Part shown: piece after piece, positions 25,135 through 34,212 of the stretch | How the letters are laid out: each line of letters begins with the position of its first letter | How positions within the stretch are numbered: position 1 is the stretch's first letter | Source: an uncultured Acidimicrobiaceae bacterium | Lineage (GTDB): Bacteria; Actinomycetota; Acidimicrobiia; Acidimicrobiales; UBA10347 | Assembly: GCA_905182135.1 (NCBI GenBank) | Contig: CAJJAG010000003.1 | Coordinates: 347,243-411,242 of the forward strand | Length of the DNA stretch: 64,000 nucleotides | Reading direction: 5' to 3' | The notes under the pieces: generated by a model | What the model saw: the letters and a program-made list of their open reading frames with translations, nothing else | Told to the model about the DNA's origin: nothing | Databases searched by the model: none | Program-made: the position numbers and the translations under genes

Positions 25135-25245
25135 TTCTCCGCTTGGTTTCGGCTTGCGGGTGCTGTTCGTGCTTGTTCGCAGCAGGCGGGTCTGACCAGA
25201 GTTTTGGAGAAACGTCGAGGTCCGCTTTAGCCGTAGCCTGAGGAT

Positions 25246-26457
25246 GTGACTGAAGCCGTTGAGATTGGTGCAGTAACTGCGAGTACAGCCCGAGCGCTGC
25301 TTCGACTTCGCGGCGACACCGCTAGCCGAGCACTTGCCGAATTGCTGGTCCGGCGTTATGGATCGTTGACAGAGGATCAGAAGATCGAGTTCTTTCGCGT
25401 GCTGCTCGACGAGTTCGGCGCTGATCGAGCAGCGGTCGATGCTGCGATTGGGAACTATCAAGCCGATCCGACCGAGCAGACTCTCGTGACGCTCGCAGAG
25501 GCGGCTGACTCTCGGCGTTTGGAACTATTCCGTGCCATTAATACAGCGCCGGGCGGTATTGCTGTCCTGCTTGATATGCGCACCGTCTTGCTCGCTCAGG
25601 GGAGCGACGTTCCTGAGCTTGAGCCGGTCGAGAAAGACCTGAAGCACTTGCTCGGTTCCTGGTTCAACCGCGGTTTTCTTCGCCTTGAGCAACTCACATG
25701 GGAAACCTCAGCGCACATCCTTGAGAGCCTGATCAAGTACGAAGCCGTCCATGAGATTCGTGGATGGACTGATCTGCGTCGCCGACTGGCGCCTGATCGT
25801 CGTTCGTTTGGCTTCTTCCACCCGGCGCTGCCTGACGAGCCGATTATCTTTGTTGAGGTTGCGCTTACCGCGGGACTGGCAACGTCTATTCAAGATGTGA
25901 TCGATGCACCAACGCTGGCGCTTGAAGCAGAACCGGCTAACGATGCCGACACGGCCATCTTCTACTCAATAACAAACTGCCAAACCGGTCTACGAGGCAT
26001 CTCGTTTGGCAGTTTTTTGATCAAACAGGTCACGGAACGACTGGCTGTCGAACAGCCCACACTCACTACGTTTTCCACTCTGTCGCCCATCCCAGGGTTT
26101 GCCGCATGGCTTGCGGAAAATCGTCCAAGCATCGACACGACAGACGATGTTCAGATGGTGCAATCGTGCGCCACGTATCTGCTGACTGTGCGCCGCCGTG
26201 GCCTGCCTCAAGACCCGGTTGCTCGGTTCCATCTTCGCAACGGCGCCAGTGTCGAACAGATCAATTGGCGGGGCGATACGTCGGCGAAGGGAATGGCCGA
26301 GTCACACGGGTTGCTCGTGAATTATCTGTACTCGGGCCAGGATATTGCGGCCAACAACGAAGCACTGACACTCGACGGGGTAGTGACGGCGTCGAAGCAG
26401 GTGGCCGGTCTTATAGACCCAGCCGATGAGTCGCTGGTGCGAGTTCCAGCAAACTGA
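25246..26457 (+). CDS. Malonyl-CoA decarboxylase
   Basis: A 403-residue protein that converts malonyl-CoA to acetyl-CoA and CO2. The helical N-terminal domain (about residues 30-150) is followed by the GNAT-fold catalytic domain: FFHPALPDEPIIFVEVALT, then SITNCQTGLRGISFGSFLIK with the conserved Ser, STLSPIPGFAAWL, and AKGMAESHGLLVNYLY with the catalytic His. The GTG start at 25246 sits just after AGGA. No mat operon partners (synthetase or transporter) surround it; the zinc dehydrogenase 29 bases downstream may be co-transcribed. The enzyme could recycle malonyl-CoA or supply acetyl-CoA. Confidence 0.9.
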   Translation: MTEAVEIGAVTASTARALLRLRGDTASRALAELLVRRYGSLTEDQKIEFFRVLLDEFGADRAAVDAAIGNYQADPTEQTLVTLAEAADSRRLELFRAINTAPGGIAVLLDMRTVLLAQGSDVPELEPVEKDLKHLLGSWFNRGFLRLEQLTWETSAHILESLIKYEAVHEIRGWTDLRRRLAPDRRSFGFFHPALPDEPIIFVEVALTAGLATSIQDVIDAPTLALEAEPANDADTAIFYSITNCQTGLRGISFGSFLIKQVTERLAVEQPTLTTFSTLSPIPGFAAWLAENRPSIDTTDDVQMVQSCATYLLTVRRRGLPQDPVARFHLRNGASVEQINWRGDTSAKGMAESHGLLVNYLYSGQDIAANNEALTLDGVVTASKQVAGLIDPADESLVRVPAN

Positions 26458-26486
26458 CCACTCAACGCACCTGACAGAGTGGAGTC

Positions 26487-27524
26487 ATGAGAGCTGCAAT
26501 TCTTCGTGCTGGACAGATGGTAGTTGAGGATCTAGATGACCTCACCCCGGGGGCCGGTCAGGTTCTGGTTGAACCGATCGCTTGTGGCATATGCGGATCG
26601 GACCTGCACACCGTTGATCATGCTCATGATCTGGTTGCGGCCGCCGAAGCTGCCGGCGTCGTAACGTTTACCCGGGGTTTTGACCCAGACCAAGACCTGG
26701 TGATGGGCCACGAGTTGTCTTGTCGCGTGATCGGGCTAGGGGCTGGGGTTACAGGTATTGCCGAGGGCGACGAGTTCGCAGCCATGCCGCTCCTGGAAAC
26801 ACCGGACGGCCGGGTCGTGCCCGGCTACAACAATCGTTTTCCTGGCGGCTACAGCTCACAAATGTTGCTGAGTCCTGCGGCTTTGCTTCCCATCCCCAAC
26901 GGACTCGATCCCGAGCTTGCAGCATTAACCGAGCCGATGGCGGTTGGCCTTCACGCAGTAAACGAGTCCTCGATCACACCCGACCGCGTGGCGCTTGTTG
27001 TTGGAACAGGGCCCGTTGGCCTGGCGATCATCGCTGCGTTAGCTGCCGCAGGTATCGAAGCCATTATCGCCGCAGACTTCTCGCCGACTCGGCGAGGTGT
27101 TGCCACCCAGATGGGGGCACACCAGGTCGTTGACCCCGCGACCGATTCGATCATCGATGCCTGGCGGGCCGCCAGCGATGGCATCACACCACCGGTGTTG
27201 TATGACGCTGTGGGTGTGCCTGGCATGATCGATCAGCTCATGGTGCAGGCGCCTCCACGTAGCGAGATTTTGGTGGCTGGCGTGTGCATCCCGCCCGACA
27301 ACTTTCGCCCATCAATTGGCATCTATAAACAGCTGTCGTTGCGCTTCGTGCTGGGTTGGTCGGCCGAAGAATTCGGTCAGTCGCTTCACAACTTGGCTGA
27401 CGGTCACATCGATGGTTCCAAGCTGGTGACTGGCCATGTCAGCATTGATGGTGTGCCGCAAGCGTTCCGAGACCTCGGTGACCCCGAACAACATGTAAAA
27501 ATTCTGGTCCGCCCTGACCTTTAG
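26487..27524 (+). CDS. Zinc-binding alcohol dehydrogenase (MDR family)
   Basis: A 345-residue medium-chain dehydrogenase. CGICGSDLH carries the catalytic zinc Cys, MGHELS the His-Glu pair, and the Rossmann motif GTGPVGLAIIAAL lies at about residue 173. The four-Cys structural zinc loop of classical alcohol dehydrogenases is not visible: residues 95-120 read LLETPDGRVVPGYNNRFPGG. It follows the decarboxylase on the same strand. The substrate is not assignable. Confidence 0.85.
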   Translation: MRAAILRAGQMVVEDLDDLTPGAGQVLVEPIACGICGSDLHTVDHAHDLVAAAEAAGVVTFTRGFDPDQDLVMGHELSCRVIGLGAGVTGIAEGDEFAAMPLLETPDGRVVPGYNNRFPGGYSSQMLLSPAALLPIPNGLDPELAALTEPMAVGLHAVNESSITPDRVALVVGTGPVGLAIIAALAAAGIEAIIAADFSPTRRGVATQMGAHQVVDPATDSIIDAWRAASDGITPPVLYDAVGVPGMIDQLMVQAPPRSEILVAGVCIPPDNFRPSIGIYKQLSLRFVLGWSAEEFGQSLHNLADGHIDGSKLVTGHVSIDGVPQAFRDLGDPEQHVKILVRPDL

Positions 27525-27864
27525 CCCTCGTTAGGTCAGCGCGAGCATGTCGCTCGGTAACGCGCGTCTGATGGCCCGAAGCGCTGCGGTTCTGCTTGAG
27601 AGAGGTTGTGCACCAGGCCTGAGAAGCACTATCGAGTCAGGCCGGTAATGCGCCGGGGTGAGCCGCTTCGATGGCGTGCAAGGCTGCCAAGCCAATACGG
27701 ACATGGGCCAGCAAATGACTTACTAGGCCTTCGACTGTTTCGGTTTTTCGCACGCCAGTTTGTTTTAGACGGCCGCGGACTCGTCGCAGCGAAGTATCTC
27801 GGCTCCACGGGAACGGGGAGCGATCCCTAACGAGGTGGCAGCGCCGACGGTATAAAATAGTTAC
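27525..27864. other. 340-base stretch without a recognisable gene
   Basis: No supported coding frame is seen. GGCCTGA (27616-27622) and TCAGGCC (27637-27643) form a 7-bp hairpin with a 14-base loop. Short open frames on both strands contain stops every 20-70 codons and match no family I know. The promoter of the following lipoprotein presumably lies in the last 100 bases. Confidence 0.5.
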
Positions 27865-29007
27865 ATGAATATGCCTCGGCGTCTACTTCTCGGTCTTGTT
27901 GTTGGTCTCGCTGCGTGGGTGAACGCCGGATGTAGCAATGACGACTTCATCGTGGCGGACCTGGTACCGGCCGCGATCGAGGACACAGCTGCCCCTGCAG
28001 CCACGGTCACGGTCTCTAAAGGCGGCGTCACGGCAGACGATGTTGCTGTGGGTGACGAAGTCACGGCAGACGATGTTGCTGTGGGTGACGAAGTCAAGTT
28101 TTTGCCCGGTACGAACTCGACGATGGTGGTCATCGACGGCTTCGAGACCAACGAGGTGTTTACGTTTAGGGCTTCGCAAAACCAGCGGCTGACGTTTGCC
28201 CTGGTCAATGGGCCAGCTCCGGCTGATATCTCGGTGACATTGGTAACGACTGGTCAGGTCACGTCGGGCGTTGCCGAAATGGTGTTGCCGGCTGATGGTG
28301 TCTACGAGGTTGTTGTCTCGTTCGATCAAGAACGAGGCGAAAAAACAACACTCGACATGGTGATCGACGATGGCGATGCAGAGACTCTCGCCAGTTGGAC
28401 CGAAGCTACCGAGCAGGTCCTTGTGACCGAAGAGCCCTACGTAGCTAGTTCGCTGATGTGGCCGGTGTTTGCATCAGATCAGCCAGGTACAGGCGCGGCG
28501 AACGACGCTCTGGCACGTTTCGTGACTGATCTCGACGACGACTGGATCAGTGACGTCAGCGAATACGCTGAGGGCCGCGGCAGCTACGAAGTGAGCTATG
28601 AGGTCACGCTGGTTACTGCAGACCTGGCCTCGGTACGTTTCGACTTCTACGACTATGTGTGTTGTCGTCCCTACCCGAACTATGGGTCCGTGTCTGCAGT
28701 GCTCGACCTGACGGCCGGACGGCTGATCCCAATTGGCGAGATCCTGGACATGGACCAGATTGGCGAGATCAGCCGCTTATGGATCACCGAGCTTGACAAC
28801 CAAGGCCTGATTCCGGACATTGTCGATCTGTTGTCGGGTCAGACGCCTCGTTTTGATTCGCTGACCTTGCGGCCCGAAGGTGTGGAGTTTGGCACCGACC
28901 GAAACAGTCTTGGTGGTGGCTTACCCGGCACCTCCACCATCGTAAGTTACGCGCAGCTTGGTGATCTGGTGAACCCGGCGCTTGCCGCCCGTGTTCCAAC
29001 CAGCTAA
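27865..29007 (+). CDS. Lipoprotein with RsiV/DUF3298-like C-terminal domain
   Basis: A 380-residue exported protein: an Arg-Arg N-terminus, a hydrophobic helix and the lipobox-like VNAGC (Cys23). An Ala/Asp/Val-rich linker contains an 11-residue unit TADDVAVGDEV twice, encoded by a perfect 33-bp tandem repeat. The middle part (residues 80-170) is a beta-rich domain of unknown type. The C-terminal half, with YEVTLVTADLASVRFDFYDY and later IGEILDM, resembles the DUF3298/RsiV-type domain seen in anti-sigma factors and envelope proteins. It ends 267 bases before a strong terminator. The role is unknown. Confidence 0.6.
   Translation: MNMPRRLLLGLVVGLAAWVNAGCSNDDFIVADLVPAAIEDTAAPAATVTVSKGGVTADDVAVGDEVTADDVAVGDEVKFLPGTNSTMVVIDGFETNEVFTFRASQNQRLTFALVNGPAPADISVTLVTTGQVTSGVAEMVLPADGVYEVVVSFDQERGEKTTLDMVIDDGDAETLASWTEATEQVLVTEEPYVASSLMWPVFASDQPGTGAANDALARFVTDLDDDWISDVSEYAEGRGSYEVSYEVTLVTADLASVRFDFYDYVCCRPYPNYGSVSAVLDLTAGRLIPIGEILDMDQIGEISRLWITELDNQGLIPDIVDLLSGQTPRFDSLTLRPEGVEFGTDRNSLGGGLPGTSTIVSYAQLGDLVNPALAARVPTS
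28030..28095 (+). repeat. Perfect 33-bp in-frame tandem duplication
   Basis: Two identical 33-bp copies (28030-28062 and 28063-28095, beginning ACGGCAGACGATG) encode TADDVAVGDEV twice in the linker of the lipoprotein. The absence of any difference suggests a recent duplication. Confidence 0.9.
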
Positions 29008-29723
29008 TCCGCAATCATCGAAACCAACCTTGTTGGGCTTGGCGCCGGGAATTTCGAAGCTACTCGCAACGTCACATGGTCGTCACTTGGCACTCTGGGT
29101 CGCAGGACAAAGGGTCTTCTTTGAACGGGTTTGGTGCAACCGGCCTGCGCTGGGGCTGGCTGCTACATATGAAATCGAAGCGGTCCTAACACCCGTGAAG
29201 AAGTTTCTGGTCACCTAACAGTTTGATGCTTCAAGCCAGGTCGTGTACCAGGCATTTCGTTCCGAAGAGACCTGGAAGCCGTTTGCAGGGGCTTCCTTTT
29301 GTCGATGACCCGGTGTTGTAGTCGTTTGCCACAGGTCAATCAATGTCCGCTGCTACGGCCTACCGAGCGTCAATCGACTTGCCGCTGTGAATGCTTGATT
29401 CAGGGTCCGGCCGATCTGAGCTTGGGCCGGTCCAAAAACTCTTCGAAGGGCCCGTCGAAGACGCCATCGTGACGGCGCTGAGGCAAGCGCTTGTCGCCCA
29501 AGCCACCCAGATTGTGTCGCCCGGTGCCTGACCTACGGGTGCCAGAAGCCCCGATGAACGGTGCCTGCGGCGAGTGGCGCAACTTGTGTTGGCAGCGGCG
29601 GATGGGAGCACTTGGATCACCATGGGAAGTGGCTGTGCAGTCGCATCATTGACGGGGTATTCCTAGGTCCTGAAGCTGATGATGAGTCATCACCTGAGTT
29701 GCATCACAAACTCTGGGTCGAGT
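29008..29723. other. 716-base region without a recognisable gene, with a terminator
   Basis: No intact gene is supported. The first 265 bases continue downstream of the lipoprotein; a 78-codon frame ending at 29218 matches nothing known to me. The stretch 29360-29640 is open on the minus strand in two frames (60-87 codons) but without a recognisable motif or ribosome-binding site. It could be a degraded gene. Confidence 0.5.
29274..29300 (+). terminator. Rho-independent terminator
   Basis: GGAAGCC (29274-29280) pairs exactly with GGCTTCC (29290-29296) around a nine-base loop and is followed by TTTT. Orientation fits termination of the plus-strand lipoprotein transcript, 267 bases after its stop. 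Confidence 0.8.
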
Positions 29724-30131
29724 TCAGCTGCCGGGTTTGATGAGGACGATGGTGGCTTCGTTACCGATCAACTGGAAGTAGATCTCAATGCTGTTGCCGT
29801 CAAGGAAGGTTTCTTGGCTAGTGATGAACGCGCCGGTTTGGCGTTCGATGAAACCCTCGGCCTCGAGCGTGGCCAGGTATTGCTCCGAGGCAGCGAATGG
29901 GTCTGGCTCATTGGCAAGACACATGACGACGGAGAAAAATACGCCTCCTTGGATGACCGTGCCATTGTCGCAGTCGTTCACATTGCCTGGTGGAACAGCG
30001 ACGGGCCAATCAATTGGAAAGCCAGCGGCGTCAACCGGGGCCGAAGAGGGCTCGGGGTCGTCGCTACATGCCGAGGCTACAAGCGCTAGCAACAGCAGTG
30101 CAGCGATGAGACGGGCGAGACGAATGATCAA
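29724..30131 (-). CDS. Small lipoprotein of unknown function
   Basis: A 135-residue protein with signal peptide MIIRLARLIAALLLLALVAS and lipobox VASAC (Cys22), followed by an acidic linker and a compact domain of about 100 residues with two further cysteines (NDCDNG and VMCLANE) that could form a disulfide. The family is not recognised. It starts just 9 bases after the thioesterase stop on the same strand, so the two genes are probably one transcript. Confidence 0.7.
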   Translation of the reverse strand: MIIRLARLIAALLLLALVASACSDDPEPSSAPVDAAGFPIDWPVAVPPGNVNDCDNGTVIQGGVFFSVVMCLANEPDPFAASEQYLATLEAEGFIERQTGAFITSQETFLDGNSIEIYFQLIGNEATIVLIKPGS

Positions 30132-30140
30132 AGGGTGACC

Positions 30141-30998
30141 TTAGATTGGGCGGAAGGTGCCTTGCTGCGCAGTGGTCGCGACATGGGTTCCGTCGTGATG
30201 GTGAATCGTGCCGTGGTTTAGTCCGCGGCCGTTCGCGATCGTAGGGCTGTGCATATCGTAGCTGTGCCAGTCGTCGAACTTCAGTGGTCGGTGGAACCAG
30301 ATCGAGTGATCAAGCGTTGCGCCCTTGAAACTGCCATGTCCTCCGTGGGGACGCCATGCGACGCTCATGAGACCTCGATCGCTCACGAACCCCAGCACGG
30401 CCTTGTGCATGATGGGGTCATCTGGCATCGGGCCAGCGGGCCGGATCCATCCGGACAGATCCGGGGCGCCGTCGCCCTCGCTTGCTGGGTCGATGAGCAT
30501 CTCAACCGGTTGATCGTCCCAGTTGGCACGCTTGCGTAGTTCGTCGCGGTTCACCGTTGTCTCGAGTCCCACCATGGTGGGCGGACTGTCTTGGCGGTCA
30601 GGTCCCTCTATTCCAGCGGTGACGCCGACCTGGGCATGGCTGATGATGTGGTCGCCCTGGTGCACCTCGACGCGGACTAAAGCGTACGTCCGCCCCGTGA
30701 ACAGCCGCTCGACGCGATAATGAAGTGGGTCAGAGGCATTGCCGCCCCGCAGGAAGACCTGCTGAACTGAATGTAGGTCGCGATCGGCATGGGTGCGCCC
30801 AGCGGCAACGATCGTCTGCGCTACCACGATCCCTCCGAACAGCCGATTGCTCAAGTTGAGAGCGTTCTCGCCGGCCTCGCCGTGCCAGGTGGTGCTGGCT
30901 TCATCAGTCGCGCCTTGCTCAAGGTCGAGTCGGTAGAGGAGGCGCTCAACGGGGGTAGTCACGGTCGGCAGGGTAGCGATGAACCGGACCCCCTCCAT
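30141..30998 (-). CDS. Acyl-CoA thioesterase II (TesB-like)
   Basis: A 285-residue double-hotdog protein. The first hotdog shows NRLFGGIVVAQTIVAAGRT and VQQVFLRGG; the second shows LDHSIWFHRP with the conserved Asp-His pair, then DWHSYDMHSPTIANGRGLNH and a QQGTFRP ending typical of TesB. It hydrolyses acyl-CoA to free acid and CoA. The start at ATG 30998 follows AAGGGAG; the long upstream in-frame extension to 31145 has no family similarity. A small lipoprotein gene follows closely. Confidence 0.92.
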   Translation of the reverse strand: MEGVRFIATLPTVTTPVERLLYRLDLEQGATDEASTTWHGEAGENALNLSNRLFGGIVVAQTIVAAGRTHADRDLHSVQQVFLRGGNASDPLHYRVERLFTGRTYALVRVEVHQGDHIISHAQVGVTAGIEGPDRQDSPPTMVGLETTVNRDELRKRANWDDQPVEMLIDPASEGDGAPDLSGWIRPAGPMPDDPIMHKAVLGFVSDRGLMSVAWRPHGGHGSFKGATLDHSIWFHRPLKFDDWHSYDMHSPTIANGRGLNHGTIHHHDGTHVATTAQQGTFRPI

Positions 30999-31214
30999 AG
31001 CTCCCTTGACGACTGGCCTTACCTTTTGGGAGTCTTCACAAATAGGTATTTGTCTATGAGGAGCATTCGTAACGACGGAGAGCAACCATGGGAATTGAGC
31101 GTTCACGCCACGCGAGGTGGCCAGGCTCGACGAACGTATCGACATGACTATTCGAGACCTGATCAGCGAACTCGACCCGACGTGATCTGAGGTGGCTCTG
31201 GCTGTGATGTGACG

Positions 31215-32642
31215 TCACCTGCCGTTTTTGTAGGCGGCAATTGATGGCTGGTTACGTGGGTAACGTTTCCAGAAGATAAGGAACTCGAGTAAGTAGAAGC
31301 CAGCGCACACCAACCAGAGACGGCGAATAGAGGTGAGCATCTCGAGGCTGCCTTCAGCGCTGACCGTCATAGCGAAGCCAAGTGCGACGCCAAGTGCGAT
31401 TGCGAGTTGGAAGATCGTGCTTCGTCCAGCGCCTGCCATACCGAATTGGCTGGGCGGGACGTCACGCATTGCTGCGCCGACGAGCATGGCGAAACTGCAG
31501 CCAGCAGCGACACCAACAAATGCGCCGGGAAGCAGGATCATGAGCAGGTAGTTCGGCTCAAGTGTGGTCACGATGCGCTGCAGGATCAGTCCTATTACGC
31601 CAAAAATGCCGCCAAGCATCAGGACCGGGGCCGGCCCGACGCGGTCAGCCAGTCTACCTAGCAACGGTGACGTAATCATGGCGATCAGTGGCCCGGGTGC
31701 AATGGCGAAACCAGTCTGTAGTACCGACCATCCCCACTCGTCCTGAATGAACGTTGGCAGGGTGACGAGCCAACTGAAGAACGCCATAGTGAACGCGATC
31801 ATCCCGATATTTGCATCGCTGAATGACCGAAGTTTGAGCAGATTCAAGTCGAAGAGGGGGGCAGGATGGCTGCGTGACCGGACCACAAAGCCGATGACCA
31901 GTAAGACGCCGACGAGCATCGTGATGATCTGAGCTGGGGACCCGGGACCCCATTCGCCTGCTTGCACAATACCGAGAATGATGGCGCCAACGCCGAACGA
32001 GGCTAGTGGTACGCCGACGACGTCGATCCGACCTTCGGGGACTTCACCCTTGCTCTCGTCGAGCCAGATGCGGCCCGCTATAAGCGCAATGATTGCTACC
32101 GGCACATTGATACCGAATATAGAGCGCCATCCCAGGGCGTTGACCAGCACTGCGCCTAAAGATGGGCCAACCGATGCGGCGAGTGCTCCCATGGCTCCCC
32201 AGATACCAATGGCCATCTGACGCCGTTCAACGGGAAAGGCCGGCAACAATAGAGCGAGACCCGCTGGGTACTGGATAGCTCCGCCAATGGACTGGATGGC
32301 ACGGGCTGCGATGAGCAGTTCGACCGTGGGCGCCATCGCAGCGATGACCGAGCCAATGGCGAAGAACGACAGCCCGATAAGGAAGACCTTCTTACGGCCT
32401 GACTTGTCGGCCCACCACCCCGACAGCAGTAATAGCGAGGCCACGCCGATGTTGTAGACGGTCAGGATCCACGAGAGGGTCGAGTCCGAGGCTTCGGGGA
32501 ACGCTTCGCGAATCTGGGGTAGCGCTAACGCGATGATCGTGATTTCGAGGCTGACCATGAACACAACTGCAGATGTGATGGCCAGCGTTCGCCATGCGCT
32601 TCGCGGGATTGCATTGACGACGCCGGTGGGAGAATTCGACAT
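31215..32642 (-). CDS. MFS transporter, DHA2 type
   Basis: A 475-residue protein with about 14 hydrophobic segments. SLEITIIALALPQIREAF corresponds to motif C in TM1, LSWILTVYNIGVASLLLLSG to TM2, and ADKSGRKKVF to the TM2-TM3 loop motif A. This is a second EmrB/QacA-like exporter, clearly distinct in sequence from that at 7098. It stands alone upstream of the thioesterase with about 216 bases between. The substrate is unknown. Confidence 0.88.
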   Translation of the reverse strand: MSNSPTGVVNAIPRSAWRTLAITSAVVFMVSLEITIIALALPQIREAFPEASDSTLSWILTVYNIGVASLLLLSGWWADKSGRKKVFLIGLSFFAIGSVIAAMAPTVELLIAARAIQSIGGAIQYPAGLALLLPAFPVERRQMAIGIWGAMGALAASVGPSLGAVLVNALGWRSIFGINVPVAIIALIAGRIWLDESKGEVPEGRIDVVGVPLASFGVGAIILGIVQAGEWGPGSPAQIITMLVGVLLVIGFVVRSRSHPAPLFDLNLLKLRSFSDANIGMIAFTMAFFSWLVTLPTFIQDEWGWSVLQTGFAIAPGPLIAMITSPLLGRLADRVGPAPVLMLGGIFGVIGLILQRIVTTLEPNYLLMILLPGAFVGVAAGCSFAMLVGAAMRDVPPSQFGMAGAGRSTIFQLAIALGVALGFAMTVSAEGSLEMLTSIRRLWLVCAGFYLLEFLIFWKRYPRNQPSIAAYKNGR

Positions 32643-32863
32643 ATCGCCGAGGACGTTAACCGCAATGCTGACTGGTTGTGGGAAACATGCTTGGCGTGTG
32701 TTCTGTCTGACTATTTATAGTGCCGCTTCAACGGCGGTTTGGGCCCCGCTGTTTTCTGGTGTGTTGATCGGCAGTTCCGGTAAGTCTGCGCTAGGAGCTC
32801 GAGGCACAGACCGCTCACTGAATTAGTGATTGGAACAACCGGCCAGGACACTAGGTTGGAAAC

Positions 32864-34075
32864 ATGTTCGAGAACCTTCGCAGCACGATGAAGTTTCGTT
32901 CGCTCAACCTCGACAGCGTCGAGCGCAAGCTTGAACGAGCGGCGAACATCGACGACCTGCGCCGTATGGCAAAGCGCAACCTTCCTGGAGGGGTGTTCGA
33001 CTACATCGATGGCGCCGCCGAGGATGAGGTAGCGCTGGCCCGCAGCATCCGAGTATTCGATGATGTCTTGTTTCGACCACGTGTGCTTCGCGACATGAGC
33101 CATGTCGATCTGTCAACCACCTTGCTCGGGAAGACGATCCCCATGCCGCTGGCGCTGTCGCCGACTGGCTTTGGCCGCATCTCTAACTCGCAGGGTGAAC
33201 TAGCGGTTGCCCGCGCTGCAGCGCGAATGGGTTTGCCCTACACCCTGTCGACGCTGGGTACCCGTTCCATCGAAGAGGTCGCCGAAGTCAGTGATGGGCC
33301 CAAATGGTTCCAGGTCTATGTATGGAAAGACCGGGGCCTCGTGAAAGAGATGATCAACCGGGCCGACGCTGCCGGGTACGAAGCCATCGTGATCACCGTC
33401 GACTTCGCCACGCTTGGTCGCCGCGAGCGCGATATTCGCCGCGGTTTTACGCTGCCCCCCAAGCTGGGTCTTGACACGATTTTCGACGGCATCCGCCACC
33501 CGCGATGGACCCTGGATTTTGCGACATCGGAACCGATTCGGTTTGCGAACGTGACCGGCACTGGCGACGGTCGAGATGGCACTGATGCAGTGGCGCTCGG
33601 TCCCTATGTGGCTGAGCAGCTCGATCCATCACTCTCCTGGGCAGACATCGAACTCTTTCGCGATATTTGGCCAGGGCCAATCATGCTGAAGGGAATACAA
33701 GATGTTGATGATGCTCGGAAGGCCGCCGACATGGGTATCGAGGCGGTAGCGCTATCGAACCATGGCGGGCGCCAGCTCGATTCCTCGCCAGCTCCGTTCG
33801 AGCTTCTGCCGGCAACCGTCGATGCCGTTGGTGATCGTGTCGAAGTCTTAGTCGACGGCGGCATTCGCCGAGGCGCAGATATTGCAAAGGCGGTTGCCAT
33901 GGGCGCGACTGCCTGCATGGTCGGTCGTGCCTATCTTTACGGCCTCGGCGCAGGTGGCGAACGAGGAGTAGACAAGGCACTCGGGTTCCTGCATGACGAG
34001 TTTGAGAGGACCATGAAACTCATCGGCGCTGCGAACGTCGGTGAACTTGGCCCCGACTACATCCAACACGCCTAA
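32864..34075 (+). CDS. FMN-dependent alpha-hydroxy-acid dehydrogenase/oxidase
   Basis: A 403-residue TIM-barrel flavoprotein of the lactate dehydrogenase/glycolate oxidase family. FDYIDGAAEDE carries the substrate-binding Tyr, ALSPTGFGRI and FQVYVWKDRG line the FMN pocket, ALSNHGGRQLD contains the catalytic His and Arg, and VDGGIRRGADIAKAVAMGA binds FMN phosphate. L-lactate or a related 2-hydroxyacid is the likely substrate. The last 60 bases of the gene are duplicated 137 bp downstream. Confidence 0.92.
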   Translation: MFENLRSTMKFRSLNLDSVERKLERAANIDDLRRMAKRNLPGGVFDYIDGAAEDEVALARSIRVFDDVLFRPRVLRDMSHVDLSTTLLGKTIPMPLALSPTGFGRISNSQGELAVARAAARMGLPYTLSTLGTRSIEEVAEVSDGPKWFQVYVWKDRGLVKEMINRADAAGYEAIVITVDFATLGRRERDIRRGFTLPPKLGLDTIFDGIRHPRWTLDFATSEPIRFANVTGTGDGRDGTDAVALGPYVAEQLDPSLSWADIELFRDIWPGPIMLKGIQDVDDARKAADMGIEAVALSNHGGRQLDSSPAPFELLPATVDAVGDRVEVLVDGGIRRGADIAKAVAMGATACMVGRAYLYGLGAGGERGVDKALGFLHDEFERTMKLIGAANVGELGPDYIQHA

Positions 34076-34082
34076 CCAGCTG

Positions 34083-34212
34083 ACCATCTGTGTCAGACAC
34101 GAAGGGTGTAACCATCTGTGTCAGACACGAAGGGTGAGGCACGAAGGGTGTGAAGCTCATTGGCGCTGCGAACGTCGGTGAACTTGGCCCCGACTAGATC
34201 CAACCCGCCTGT
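34083..34212 (+). repeat. 26-bp direct repeats followed by a copy of the upstream gene's 3' end
   Basis: A 26-base unit (starts ACCATCTGTGTCAG, contains the palindrome GTGTCAGACAC) occurs at 34083-34108 and 34111-34136, and its last part CACGAAGGGTGTG again near 34140-34151. From 34150 to 34212 the sequence repeats 34013-34075, the last codons of the dehydrogenase gene, with about six differences; one creates an early TAG. This is a local duplication by slippage or unequal exchange. The downstream minus-strand gene ends in the copy. Confidence 0.85.

Noticed and set aside
29360..29640. Minus-strand frames of 60-87 codons between the lipoproteins
   Set aside because: Two overlapping frames are equally open, neither has motifs or start signals.
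31081..31184. Short plus-strand frame ending DMTIRDLISELDPT
   Set aside because: It looks helical and is followed by a stop, but has no start codon after the preceding TGA except a GTG giving 22 residues; too little to call.
34083..34151. Possible CRISPR-like repeats
   Set aside because: Only two full units with a 2-base gap and no spacers; a tandem duplication explains it.
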